Source: a virus
Reading direction: 5' to 3' (one strand)
Virus record (IMG/VR): IMGVR_UViG_3300028392_000030
Span: 62,001-126,000 of that record
Length of the DNA: 64,000 nt
A model generated the notes under the pieces. That model saw only the letters and a program-made list of their open reading frames with translations, did not search any database and was not told the DNA's origin. Position numbers and translations under genes: made by a program. Numbering within the stretch: position 1 is the first letter of the stretch; every line of letters starts with the position of its first letter. Positions 1 to 8,094 of the stretch are shown piece by piece.

Positions 1-210
1 ATAGATCAAATTGTCAGCACAACCGGAGAGGAATTCCAGTTGATTGATGAAATTGTTATGCCATTGTATACCTGGGTGTATGCCGATGTAAGAATTCTTC
101 ATCAGGCCACCAACCATCAAGGCCAACGCATTGCCATACATGTGAGTTTCAATGAAGATGTGTTTGGCCTGTTTGATCGTACCGACAAAACAAACAAGGA
201 AGTGGTATGA
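1..210 (+). CDS. 2OG-Fe(II) oxygenase-like protein, C-terminal fragment (5' end outside window)
   Basis: The frame is open from base 1 to a TGA at 208-210, giving the last 69 codons of a gene that starts upstream of the window. The protein end matches the C-terminus of the next gene almost residue for residue, including the distal His of RILHQ and the Arg eight residues after it, which in that gene complete an HxD...H...R pattern. The family call is therefore by comparison with the neighbours. The stop overlaps the next ATG (ATGA at 207-210), so the genes are probably translationally coupled. Confidence 0.7.
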   Translation: MDQIVSTTGEEFQLIDEIVMPLYTWVYADVRILHQATNHQGQRIAIHVSFNEDVFGLFDRTDKTNKEVV

Positions 211-869
211 TTAAATGCCATCATGTCATGGATCATTTACCAGCTGTTCCTAAGCATTTTGTTCAGCAGTCCATATCAATTGCTGAAAATTGGCAAGAAA
301 ATCTTGTGGATCACCCTGTATTAAATTCTACCTTGGAACCCAGTATCAATCCCAGATTGATAGTCAACAACAACGGGGATTACGAAACATTGAGATGGAT
401 TCCAAGATTTCAACTTGACAACGAATGGGAACAATGGGTTGGAGAAAATATTTCAGATAAATTCACCGACACCGGAGTGGCATCTAGTGTGGTAGTTCCT
501 AGCGACGCATATAAAGATTCTGGCCTATCATCAATTCACAGTGACAAAAATAGAAAATTCGCATTGTTCTACACAATAAAGCAAGGCAATGCTGATCAAT
601 GGACTCGATGGTATCATCAGTCAGGCCAACCATTGCGTAGACCGCTTGCTATCACATTGACCGGTCAGCAAGGCATAGAGAAAATTGACCAGGCCTACAT
701 GCCATTGGTAGAGAAAATCGACCAAGCCTACATGCCATTGAACTCATGGGTATATTGTGAAACCGGTATACTACACCAAACTGGTAACCATCAAGGCGAA
801 CGCATTGCCATACATGTGAGTTTCAATGAAGATGTGTTTGGCCTGTTTGAACACAACAATCAACCCTAA
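207..869 (+). CDS. 2OG-Fe(II) oxygenase-like protein, second tandem copy
   Basis: The 220-residue protein has the pattern H111-x-D113 ... H190-x8-R199, which fits the iron- and 2-oxoglutarate-binding residues of the double-stranded beta-helix oxygenases; the assignment rests on this pattern only and a related cupin fold is possible. The N-terminus (CHHVMDHLPAVPKHFVQQ) is closely similar to that of the following gene, so these are tandem paralogues. An 11-residue segment beginning EKIDQAYMPL is duplicated in tandem (residues about 158-178). The start is fixed by overlap with the upstream stop. The substrate is unknown; in this context a small metabolite, sugar or protein side chain is conceivable. 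Confidence 0.65.
   Translation: MIKCHHVMDHLPAVPKHFVQQSISIAENWQENLVDHPVLNSTLEPSINPRLIVNNNGDYETLRWIPRFQLDNEWEQWVGENISDKFTDTGVASSVVVPSDAYKDSGLSSIHSDKNRKFALFYTIKQGNADQWTRWYHQSGQPLRRPLAITLTGQQGIEKIDQAYMPLVEKIDQAYMPLNSWVYCETGILHQTGNHQGERIAIHVSFNEDVFGLFEHNNQP
678..743 (+). repeat. 33-bp in-frame tandem duplication inside oxygenase-like gene
   Basis: Bases 678-710 and 711-743 are two adjacent copies of a 33-base unit that encode EKIDQAYMPL plus one further residue. The copies differ at a few third positions and in the last codon. The insertion lies between the proximal HxD and the distal His of the predicted oxygenase and is absent from the paralogue at 880-1521, so it is an extension of a loop or helix specific to this copy. 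Confidence 0.85.
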
Positions 870-879
870 AAGGACACAT

Positions 880-1521
880 ATGACTAAATGCTATCAAATC
901 ATGGACCAACTGCCGGCAGTGCCCGAGCATTTGGTACAGCAGGCTCTGACTGCAGCTCGCAAGGCCAAACAGGATTGGTACGATCCAGACAAAAGACCAC
1001 CTGTGGTCAATACCGGCGGTTCCGGCATTGTGTTTGGTACCAAAATAGTGTATGATCAAGATGATCAACCAATTGTTACCAGAAGCAATCCGAGATTTCC
1101 TCTAGACGATGAATGGAACACCTGGGTGCGAGACAACATTGCGCCAGTAGTGGTCGAGTCTGGAGTCAGTGTGTGTCTCATGCCCAGAGCCGACGACACA
1201 GAAACCACCATGGGCGGGCCACACACAGATACCACTAGAAATTTTGCCTTGTTGTATCTAATAGAAAAAGGCAACGATGATCAATGGACTGAATTCTATC
1301 AAGAAACAGGAGAGGATGTATACCGACCTTACAACTGTAGGCCAACCCAATTGGCCAAGTTGACCTTGATCGACCGAGTATGTGCCCCACTACACAAATG
1401 GCTCATGATCGATGGTAGAATTTTACACGCACAAAAAAATATCTCCAAGGATCGTATTGCCTTGCAAGTCAGTCTTGCGTATGATCCATACAATGTGTTT
1501 GACCGTCCAGTAGTGGATTAA
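880..1521 (+). CDS. 2OG-Fe(II) oxygenase-like protein, third tandem copy
   Basis: I start this gene at the ATG at 880, preceded by AAAAGGA, rather than at an upstream in-frame ATG at 826 that lies inside the previous gene, because the protein then begins MTKCYQIMDQLPAVPEHLVQQ, aligned with the second copy. The 213-residue product keeps H115-x-D117 ... H183-x8-R192, the putative metal and 2-oxoglutarate ligands. It is more diverged in the middle than the first two copies. Function is inferred from the residue pattern; the substrate cannot be read from sequence. Confidence 0.68.
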   Translation: MTKCYQIMDQLPAVPEHLVQQALTAARKAKQDWYDPDKRPPVVNTGGSGIVFGTKIVYDQDDQPIVTRSNPRFPLDDEWNTWVRDNIAPVVVESGVSVCLMPRADDTETTMGGPHTDTTRNFALLYLIEKGNDDQWTEFYQETGEDVYRPYNCRPTQLAKLTLIDRVCAPLHKWLMIDGRILHAQKNISKDRIALQVSLAYDPYNVFDRPVVD

Positions 1522-1540
1522 CATTTAAAAAGGAAAACGT

Positions 1541-2452
1541 ATGAACTTGAGAATTTTGTTTGCAACTGTATTGTTTTGTGTTTCTCTCAATGCTTTGGCC
1601 GCAGAATATCGTGCCATGCTGCCGTGGCCAGTTGGCTCACTGTCTGATACCGTGCTGAGAAAAATTGCCGAAACATTCAAGAACAACACTGGCGATACCA
1701 TTGTGGTAGAAAACGTACCAGGTGCCAGTGGATTGATCGGAACCGAACGCTGGAAAAGCAGCAGAGATATAGAAATATATCTAACTACAACCTCGTCACT
1801 GGTTGCAGACCCGGTGATACGACCTGAACAATTGACTTACACCGACGATGATTTTGACCTAGTGCTAAACATCTTCACTGGAACAGGAGTATGGGTAACT
1901 AGGCCCGATACCAATATCAAACGTCCAGCAGACTTGATAACTCGCATGCCAGATCTAGTCGGCGGCTACAGTCCATACTGGGATTTAAATACGCAGGCCA
2001 TGGCCCAACATACACGTCAGCCGATAGAGATAGTGAACTACAAAGGTACACCCGAAATCCTAAGAGCAATTATGGGCAAAGAAATAGACCTGGCCTTGAT
2101 AAGCAATGGTCCTAATGTAATGTCGTTAGTCAAGGCTGGAAAAATACACATTGTAGGCAGCACTTACCACACCGATCTAGTGCTGGATGGAATACCATTG
2201 CTGTCTGTGAGTAAGCACACAGGAGCCCCAGGATTCAACAGTTTTGTTGGACTAGCCCTTAAACCCACACTGGACCCAGTGAAAAGTGCTTATCTTAAAC
2301 GAGAACTATGGCGAGCTGTAAATACTGCTGAGATGAAAACCACTATAGAATCTTTTGCCGGAGTAGCCGATTCAACCAACAACAAGCAACAAATGTGGCA
2401 ACAAATTACCTCGTTGAGAGAACGTGTTAAAAAATTCAACGTTAAAAAATAA
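1541..2452 (+). CDS. Bug/TctC-family periplasmic substrate-binding protein
   Basis: The 303-residue protein starts with a clear Sec signal peptide (MNLRILFATVLFCVSLNALA, cleavage likely before AEY). The mature part shows features of the Bug family, the extracytoplasmic receptors of tripartite tricarboxylate transporters: an early WPVGSLSD segment, VVENVPGASGLIGTERW (family form: NRPGAGG.IG), and NYKGTPEILRAIMGKEIDLALI. Such proteins bind carboxylates in the periplasm. No transporter membrane subunits are nearby, so if it acts in transport it must use host subunits. The start has an AAGGA ribosome site, and the next gene begins immediately after the stop. It is slightly shorter than typical Bug proteins (about 320). 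Confidence 0.85.
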   Translation: MNLRILFATVLFCVSLNALAAEYRAMLPWPVGSLSDTVLRKIAETFKNNTGDTIVVENVPGASGLIGTERWKSSRDIEIYLTTTSSLVADPVIRPEQLTYTDDDFDLVLNIFTGTGVWVTRPDTNIKRPADLITRMPDLVGGYSPYWDLNTQAMAQHTRQPIEIVNYKGTPEILRAIMGKEIDLALISNGPNVMSLVKAGKIHIVGSTYHTDLVLDGIPLLSVSKHTGAPGFNSFVGLALKPTLDPVKSAYLKRELWRAVNTAEMKTTIESFAGVADSTNNKQQMWQQITSLRERVKKFNVKK

Positions 2453-3604
2453 ATGATAATTTTAGAAAACGACAAAAATTATTATGAGCAAATAATTGCC
2501 AGTGAGTCGTCTACTGCTGATGTGGCATATACTATAAATGGTCAACGTGCAACCAATCGTCTCGAAGCAATAGAACTGGCCAACTATGATACTGGTAAGA
2601 TAACTTATAGCTGGTTAGAAAATAGATTTGATCAAGTCAACTGGACTGTGGAGCCTGAAACATGCCTGAATGATCTTGTGGACCGTCATGTAATGAGCAT
2701 ACGAGGTCTATATGATCATGTGGCTCTGCATTGGAGTGGTGGGTACGACAGCTATACTATACTAAAGGCTTTTTTAAGAAACAATGTCAAGATTGATGAA
2801 TTGATAATTTATTCAAGAGATTGGTGGAACAAAGGTCAATTGAACTTTGATAATCAAATGGCCATCGACTCGGCAAATTTTGTAAAGACACACTGGATGC
2901 CCGATTTAAAAATCACCCAGATTCGATGGGGTGATAAAAACATGTTGGTCAAGCACTTTAACAAGAACAAACTGGACTGGATCTACAACAATGGTGGCCA
3001 GTCAAAAATAAATCAAAATAGTCGTGCTATTTTAGGCACACAAAACGATGATGTGCGGAGGACCCAGGACCGGACCGGTCGCAGTATACAATTAAATGGC
3101 ATTGATAAACCTCGTGTTAATCTCAGAGATGGCCAATGGTACTCTGTGAGGAGTGATTCATGTGTGTTCCAAGAAGCTGACGACTGGAGTTTACATTTTT
3201 GGTATCTACCAGACCTATACCTAAAACAAACTTGGATGATGATACGTTGGCTAGAAACTCTCAAACAAACGTCTCATGAATTTGTGCATCAATTACAAGG
3301 ACACGGAATAGATGATTTTCTATATATGCAATGGAATTTGGCATTGGACAGAGAATTACCACTGTTTCCATATCTACGCGGGCTCACTGCAAAAAACTTA
3401 TTTGTTGGCTCTAGGGCCGAAGAAACCACAGATCTAATTAACAATATACAACTGTCTGACCCAGAAGTATATCATTGCTGGCTCACCGGTGTTGAGCAAA
3501 TTGAAACAATATTAGCCCGGGTAAAAAGTATAGGAAAGCCAAATGTGATCATGAGCAAAGAATACTTTGTAAAACCTTTTGATCTGCAAGCAACAGCACC
3601 GTAA
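2453..3604 (+). CDS. PP-loop (N-type ATP pyrophosphatase) superfamily protein
   Basis: The 383-residue protein contains LHWSGGYDSYTILKAFLR around residues 92-109, a PP-loop SGGxDS motif as in asparagine synthetase B, ExsB/QueC and tRNA-modifying enzymes. These enzymes adenylate a substrate and release pyrophosphate before nucleophilic substitution. A second PP-loop gene of similar size lies at 8286-9422. No glutaminase domain is visible, so any nitrogen donor would come from elsewhere. The ATG abuts the preceding stop codon (TAAATG). The substrate is unknown. Confidence 0.7.
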   Translation: MIILENDKNYYEQIIASESSTADVAYTINGQRATNRLEAIELANYDTGKITYSWLENRFDQVNWTVEPETCLNDLVDRHVMSIRGLYDHVALHWSGGYDSYTILKAFLRNNVKIDELIIYSRDWWNKGQLNFDNQMAIDSANFVKTHWMPDLKITQIRWGDKNMLVKHFNKNKLDWIYNNGGQSKINQNSRAILGTQNDDVRRTQDRTGRSIQLNGIDKPRVNLRDGQWYSVRSDSCVFQEADDWSLHFWYLPDLYLKQTWMMIRWLETLKQTSHEFVHQLQGHGIDDFLYMQWNLALDRELPLFPYLRGLTAKNLFVGSRAEETTDLINNIQLSDPEVYHCWLTGVEQIETILARVKSIGKPNVIMSKEYFVKPFDLQATAP

Positions 3605-3613
3605 GAACTCCGG

Positions 3614-3642
3614 TTGACCATTAATGCCCGTTCAGCTATAAT
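3614..3642 (+). promoter_or_regulatory. Sigma70-type promoter, predicted leaderless
   Basis: TTGACC (3614-3619) and TATAAT (3637-3642) are separated by exactly 17 bp. The ATG at 3649 lies 6 nt after the -10 box, where transcription should start, so the mRNA should begin at or next to the start codon. The core closely resembles the promoter at 3879-3907 (29 of 32 bases identical from the GG before the -35 box). Confidence 0.85.
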
Positions 3643-3648
3643 ATGGGT

Positions 3649-3882
3649 ATGAACTTAAAAACAGACGATATTTTACAGTGGACTGGAGCAGTGTTTATCA
3701 TAGCAGGGCATGGTCTCAATGCCGTGGGTCCTGCGGCTTATCCTTACAATATACTTGCCTTCTTTTTAGGCACAATCCTGTTCATGGCATGGAGCATCCG
3801 TGTTGCAAATAAACCACAGTTGTTGGTCAATATTGTAGCCCTTGCAATTGGGTTTACAGGGCTGGTAAAAGCATTTGGTTGA
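3649..3882 (+). CDS. Small three-helix membrane protein
   Basis: The product is about 77 residues (MNLKTDDILQ...) and hydrophobic, with three probable transmembrane segments: around AVFIIAGHGLNAVG, NILAFFLGTILFMAWSI and LLVNIVALAIGFTGLV. An ATG at 3643 is also in frame, but it would lie upstream of the predicted transcription start, so I prefer 3649. Small membrane proteins of this form occur in phages; no function is known to me. Its stop codon TGA is part of the -35 box of the next promoter. Confidence 0.7.
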   Translation: MNLKTDDILQWTGAVFIIAGHGLNAVGPAAYPYNILAFFLGTILFMAWSIRVANKPQLLVNIVALAIGFTGLVKAFG

Positions 3883-3907
3883 CCATTAATGCCCGATTCG
3901 CTATAAT
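3879..3907 (+). promoter_or_regulatory. Sigma70-type promoter
   Basis: TTGACC (3879-3884), a 17-bp spacer and TATAAT (3902-3907). The TGA stop of the membrane protein gene lies inside the -35 hexamer. Transcription should start near 3914, giving a leader of about 23 nt with the ribosome site AAAGGAG before the GTG at 3937. Confidence 0.85.
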
Positions 3908-3936
3908 ACTTGTATAGAAACTAAAAAGGAGCAGAC

Positions 3937-4203
3937 GTGAACATCAGCACACTAGAAGCCTATGTGGCCCAAAAGAATACCTGGGCTAAGATTTGGAATA
4001 AACGCGAATTGAGCCTACTCAATGCCAAAGATCGCCAGACCATTGCCAACAGTATCGACAGCGACATGAGTCCTGAAAATCTTACCTGTGATGGCGAACT
4101 GCCTCCTGCAATGGTGCGTGACAAGATGCGCCGTTTGACCCGTTGTGCCGAAGAATTGCTCAGACTTGATCCTACTGTCAGTTTCTACGAAATGGGTGTA
4201 TAA
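3937..4203 (+). CDS. Hypothetical phage protein, 88 aa
   Basis: The gene uses a GTG start with AAAAAGGAG seven bases upstream and has its own promoter. The product is charged and probably all-helical (MNISTLEAYVAQKNTWAKIW...). I recognise no domain. The next gene starts one base after its stop, so the two form a transcription unit. Confidence 0.65.
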   Translation: MNISTLEAYVAQKNTWAKIWNKRELSLLNAKDRQTIANSIDSDMSPENLTCDGELPPAMVRDKMRRLTRCAEELLRLDPTVSFYEMGV

Positions 4204-4204
4204 C

Positions 4205-4414
4205 ATGGCCTATACCGTTTTCAAGCACAACCAAGAATATGGTCCACGCAAGGGCCTGGAAGGTCCGTTCCACTACCCTAGTGGCGCCGTCTTGTATTAC
4301 GATCCCAAAGCTGGAGAGTATTACGACCCACGCACTGATTTTTATGTGGATCGTGATGATGTTGCTGTTTTGCAACAACAAATCATTGACAGATTGACGC
4401 AGAAGTCTGTTTAA
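4205..4414 (+). CDS. Hypothetical phage protein, 69 aa
   Basis: I place the start at the ATG at 4205, one base after the previous stop, rather than at 4145 inside the upstream gene. The protein is rich in Tyr, Asp and Pro, with paired YYDP/YYDPRTDFYVDRDD segments suggesting a short beta-hairpin repeat. No known domain is seen. The promoter of the MoxR gene starts within its last codons. Confidence 0.6.
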   Translation: MAYTVFKHNQEYGPRKGLEGPFHYPSGAVLYYDPKAGEYYDPRTDFYVDRDDVAVLQQQIIDRLTQKSV

Positions 4415-4422
4415 TATACAAT
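4394..4422 (+). promoter_or_regulatory. Sigma70-type promoter for MoxR gene
   Basis: TTGACG (4394-4399), 17-bp spacer, TACAAT (4417-4422). The expected start near 4429 leaves a leader of about 38 nt with AAGGA before the ATG at 4467. Confidence 0.7.
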
Positions 4423-4466
4423 AGCCATATAGCAATTAATTTTAACCGTAACCTAAGGACACAGCC

Positions 4467-5555
4467 ATGTCAGAAACAAGAACCGTCACTTCAGTGCAAG
4501 CTCGCAAGAGTCTGCTCAAAGCATTTAAAAAACAACGACCCTTATTCCTTTGGGGTCCTCCTGGCATCGGCAAGTCGGAATTGGTAGCCGACATCACTGC
4601 CGAGCTTGGCGGCTATATGATTGACCTGCGTTTGGGTCAGATGGAGCCTACAGACATTCGTGGTATTCCTTTTTACAACAAAGACATGGGCAAGATGGAT
4701 TGGGCTCCTCCAATTGAACTGCCCGATGAAGAACTTGCTGAACAGTATCCGCTGGTGGTGCTGTTCTTGGACGAACTTAATAGTGCCGCACCCAGTGTTC
4801 AAGCCGCGGCTTATCAGTTGATCCTGAATCGACGTATTGGCAAGTATGCACTGCCAAAAAATGTTGTAATGGTTGCCGCAGGCAATCGTGAAAGCGACAA
4901 AGGTGTTACTTATCGTATGCCAACTCCGCTGGCAAATCGTTTCATCCACCAAGAGATGAAAGTGGATTTTGCCAGTTACCAAGAGTGGGCAGTGAACAAC
5001 AATATCCACAAGGACGTGGTGGGTTACTTGAGTTTTGCCAAACAGGACCTGTACGACTTTGACGCCAAGAGTGCAAGCCGTGCATTTGCCACCCCACGCT
5101 CGTGGACCTTTGTGAGTGAATTGCTTGAAGACGAAGACAGCGACGACGACACCTTGATGAACTTGGTTGCTGGTACTATCGGTGAGGGCCTTGCTGTGAA
5201 GTTTATGGCACATCGTAAGATTGCCGGACGTATGCCCAAGCCCGAAGATATCTTGGCTGGCAAAGAAAAAGAACTCAATGTCAAAGAAGTGTCAGCCATG
5301 TATAGTTTAGTGATCTCCATGTGCTACGAGCTCAAAGGTGCTATTGAGCGCAAGACATCCGATAAACAGTTCCATGAAATGGCCGATAACTTCTTTGCTT
5401 ACATGATGAAGAACTTTGAAACTGAGTTGGTTGTTATGGGTGCTAGAATTGCACTTACCACATACAACCTACCGTTCCAGCCAACCAAGCTGAAGAACTT
5501 TGACGAGTTCCATCAGCGTTATGGCAAGTATATTTTACAGGCCAGCGACAAGTAA
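4467..5555 (+). CDS. MoxR-type AAA+ ATPase
   Basis: The 362-residue protein has Walker A GPPGIGKS (30-37), Walker B VVLFLDEL (97-104), a sensor-1 type VAAGN (136-140) and LANRF with a candidate arginine finger (R158), the order of a MoxR/CbbQ AAA+ module. Such ATPases act with VWA-domain partners as chaperones that insert metals or remodel complexes. A matching VWA protein is encoded at 11861-13150 under a similar promoter, so I infer a functional pair although 6 kb separates them. The gene is followed by a strong terminator. Confidence 0.88.
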   Translation: MSETRTVTSVQARKSLLKAFKKQRPLFLWGPPGIGKSELVADITAELGGYMIDLRLGQMEPTDIRGIPFYNKDMGKMDWAPPIELPDEELAEQYPLVVLFLDELNSAAPSVQAAAYQLILNRRIGKYALPKNVVMVAAGNRESDKGVTYRMPTPLANRFIHQEMKVDFASYQEWAVNNNIHKDVVGYLSFAKQDLYDFDAKSASRAFATPRSWTFVSELLEDEDSDDDTLMNLVAGTIGEGLAVKFMAHRKIAGRMPKPEDILAGKEKELNVKEVSAMYSLVISMCYELKGAIERKTSDKQFHEMADNFFAYMMKNFETELVVMGARIALTTYNLPFQPTKLKNFDEFHQRYGKYILQASDK

Positions 5556-5564
5556 AATGGTTTA

Positions 5565-5619
5565 AAGAGGGTGGTGTTTTAATAACACGGGCTGTGTTCT
5601 CACCGCCCTCTTATCTTTT
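5565..5619 (+). terminator. Rho-independent terminator after MoxR gene
   Basis: A 12-bp stem (arms 5565-5576 and 5601-5612, one G-T pair) carries a second small hairpin (AACAC/GTGTT) in its loop and is followed by TTATCTTTT. It lies directly after the ATPase stop codon and ends that transcription unit. Confidence 0.8.
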
Positions 5620-5629
5620 AAAATTCATC

Positions 5630-6313
5630 ATGATAGATAAATTTCAATCTCAATGCATTATTGTATATTATCCCAATGGCGCCGGCGGAAAATTTATTAT
5701 CAATAGTTTAGGGTTGAGCCAATATTGTGTGCCACATCATCCACAATTGGCTGTCTGGGATATGCAACAGACAATATTTAACGATACATATTATCAAAAA
5801 AAACTCGATCAGATTTTAAAGACTATTCCACCAATACATGATTTAAATAAGTGGCAAAAATACGAATTAGGTGTTGGTAATGAATGGGGTCCGTACGGTG
5901 CACAGACCGTGAATATGTCCTCGGCATTAATTGACATAGTTAATGCTAATAGACATTTTTGTTTAATTGTTCATAGCCCTGAAGAATTAAAACAAGCCAC
6001 AATGCAACATCCCAATCTTAATGTAATTAAATTAACAAACTACAGCCAATGGTTGGCAAGATCAAGTTTTAAAATGCTAGGTTTAGCAAACGATCTTGAT
6101 AATAAAGTAAATTATTGGAGTTTTATTGATCAACAGGAATTGAAAAATCCACAAATACCATATATACTAATAGATATAGATTCGACGATTGACGACCATA
6201 ATGCTATGCGAAATCAAATTGAAAATTTATATGATAGATTAAAATTTAATGATTTTAATAGTGGCCTTTGGGATCAATATTATCAAAAATATATTTCTGT
6301 TCATCCAAAATGA
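5630..6313 (+). CDS. Putative P-loop (sulfotransferase/kinase-like) protein
   Basis: Starting at the ATG at 5630 the product is 227 residues and begins with a beta strand and glycine-rich loop, CIIVYYPNGAGGKFIINSLG, resembling the nucleotide-binding loop of sulfotransferase-like P-loop proteins. The N-terminus resembles that of the 44329-45009 protein (SYLGGTFGNALASAI), suggesting distant paralogy. The rest of the sequence is unfamiliar. Its stop overlaps the next start. Confidence 0.5.
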   Translation: MIDKFQSQCIIVYYPNGAGGKFIINSLGLSQYCVPHHPQLAVWDMQQTIFNDTYYQKKLDQILKTIPPIHDLNKWQKYELGVGNEWGPYGAQTVNMSSALIDIVNANRHFCLIVHSPEELKQATMQHPNLNVIKLTNYSQWLARSSFKMLGLANDLDNKVNYWSFIDQQELKNPQIPYILIDIDSTIDDHNAMRNQIENLYDRLKFNDFNSGLWDQYYQKYISVHPK

Positions 6314-6564
6314 AATATACAGTTGAAGATACTGTTCCTAATGCACATTTTAAATATATAATTGACGTGGCACAAGTGTTAGAATTTCACAATGCCCGTA
6401 AATGGATGAGTGAAACGTATGGCTACAGTGAAGATCTAAAAAAGGACCGACCCGATACCAATCCAAATTGGGCATTTACTATCAATTGGCGCAATCATAA
6501 AATCTATCTTCGAGGCGATGAAGAATTATCGTGGTTTAAAATACGTTACGGTGATCCACTATAA
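6310..6564 (+). CDS. Hypothetical protein, 84 aa
   Basis: The gene starts in an ATGA overlap with the previous stop. The C-terminal third (NHKIYLRGDEELSWFKIRYGDPL) is beta-rich and resembles in pattern the ends of the small proteins at 8091, 10741 and 11016 (VFVLKFSR, WFVLKYLNL), suggesting one family of small phage proteins. No function is recognised. Confidence 0.6.
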   Translation: MKYTVEDTVPNAHFKYIIDVAQVLEFHNARKWMSETYGYSEDLKKDRPDTNPNWAFTINWRNHKIYLRGDEELSWFKIRYGDPL

Positions 6565-6576
6565 GTATAATGATCT

Positions 6577-8094
6577 ATGTTTAATAAAAAAATCCTATGC
6601 ATCGGCAATGAGACCGAACTGACAGATCAGTTGACCGGCACACTTGCTGCCAAAGACGCCACAACCAACTATGGACTGATATCCGCTGACAATTTTTCTC
6701 CTATCAAAGTTGGTTACTATCACACCAGTATAGTTGATATACCCATTGGTAGCATTGTTTTAAATTTGGCGCCAAAATTTGATCAAATTGTAATGCTAGA
6801 TCAAGGTATAGATTCTTATCCGCATTGGAAAAGTTTTGTAAACACTTTCAGGCTTATGTTAGAGCTAGAAGAAAAAGGATACAATACTGTATTCAGAAAT
6901 AATGCCAATAATAAAGACATTCTTTACTGGCATAACACGCTGAGAAATAACAAGGCGCTATGTGTGTTGCCGTTTATAAATTTAATAAACGATTACGGCT
7001 CAGCAGTCATGTGCATGAAATGTCCAGATCCTATTACTCAAATTGATCAAATTGATGATTGGTCAACCGATCCAGCCTTTGCTCCTATTAGAAATAACAT
7101 GCTGGCCGGAATTCAAATGCCTAATAAATGCAATATCTGCTACGAGAGAGAACAACACCATGGAGAAAGTGCCAGACAATTTGAGTCTTTAGAATGGGCC
7201 ATGGATCTCAGACTAACTAACGAGGACGATTTAAAAAATATAAAATATCCCGTTAGTTACGAAATACGTCCCAGTAATAAGTGCAATATCATGTGTCGCA
7301 TGTGTGACGATAAACACAGTCATTTGATTGAAGAAGAAAATATACGTCTCGGTATTCCTGTAGTAACTGACACTTGGAAATTTCAAGAGTTTCCATATGA
7401 TAAGATTGATTTTGACACTGCCAAAAGAATATATTGGGCCGGTGGCGAGCCTACTATTTTTCCTGAATTTTATGCGTTTCTACGACGTTGTATCAAACAA
7501 AATCAAACCGACTTTGATTTGAACATTGGAACTAATGCACAAAAAATCAGCAACACTTTGTTGGATCTGTTGAAAGAATTTCCTCGAGTAACTTTTAGTG
7601 TTAGTTTTGATGGCTACAAAAAAGTCAATGACTACATTCGATGGGGTAGTAACTTTGATACTATGAGAGACAATTGTTTCCGCATATTAGATCAAGGACA
7701 TGTATTGGCATTTCAAACGGTAATTAGTATGTGGAATGCTACCCGTGTTCATGAGATCTATGAATTTTATGATAGAGATTTTCCAGGGTGTAATACCCTA
7801 GTTCAACCAGCCGGTGATATCACCTCGCTGTTGGGGCCTTGGCATAACCCATTGCGTGAACAGGTAGTGGAATCAATGTATCGTTGCCAAGAAACTAAAG
7901 TTTATTACAATGTTGGAAGAAATACCAATCATATTATAAATGAAATTATTGATCGATTTAAAAATTACAATTATGATCCTAACATCTTAATTGAATTTTT
8001 TCGATATAACGATCGTTTAGATCAAGCTCGTAACAGTCAATTAGTTGATTACATTCCAGAACTAGAACAAGCAAGGCTATTGGTACTCCAATGA
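6577..8094 (+). CDS. Radical SAM protein with extra N-terminal domain
   Basis: The 505-residue protein carries the radical SAM 4Fe-4S motif CNIMCRMC (C236, C240, C243) followed by WAGGEPTIFPEF, the SAM-binding GGEP motif. Before the core lie cysteines C129, C146, C149, C185 and C188 that may hold an auxiliary cluster, as in other radical SAM proteins of this phage. About 120 N-terminal residues are absent from the seven paralogues and start with a Rossmann-like strand (KKILCIGN). It stands alone, 23 kb from the main radical SAM operon. The substrate is unknown; related twitch/SPASM enzymes often act on peptides. Confidence 0.88.
   Translation: MFNKKILCIGNETELTDQLTGTLAAKDATTNYGLISADNFSPIKVGYYHTSIVDIPIGSIVLNLAPKFDQIVMLDQGIDSYPHWKSFVNTFRLMLELEEKGYNTVFRNNANNKDILYWHNTLRNNKALCVLPFINLINDYGSAVMCMKCPDPITQIDQIDDWSTDPAFAPIRNNMLAGIQMPNKCNICYEREQHHGESARQFESLEWAMDLRLTNEDDLKNIKYPVSYEIRPSNKCNIMCRMCDDKHSHLIEEENIRLGIPVVTDTWKFQEFPYDKIDFDTAKRIYWAGGEPTIFPEFYAFLRRCIKQNQTDFDLNIGTNAQKISNTLLDLLKEFPRVTFSVSFDGYKKVNDYIRWGSNFDTMRDNCFRILDQGHVLAFQTVISMWNATRVHEIYEFYDRDFPGCNTLVQPAGDITSLLGPWHNPLREQVVESMYRCQETKVYYNVGRNTNHIINEIIDRFKNYNYDPNILIEFFRYNDRLDQARNSQLVDYIPELEQARLLVLQ

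Noticed and set aside
1541-2452. The TctC-like gene as evidence of a bacterial chromosome or prophage junction
   Set aside because: It is tightly packed between genes of the same style, with no integrase, attachment repeat or base-composition break that I can see.
4542-5213. Long antisense ORF (223 codons, minus strand) inside the MoxR gene
   Set aside because: It lies fully inside a clearly functional AAA+ gene, has no ribosome site or recognisable motif, and its sequence is a shadow of the coding bias on the other strand.
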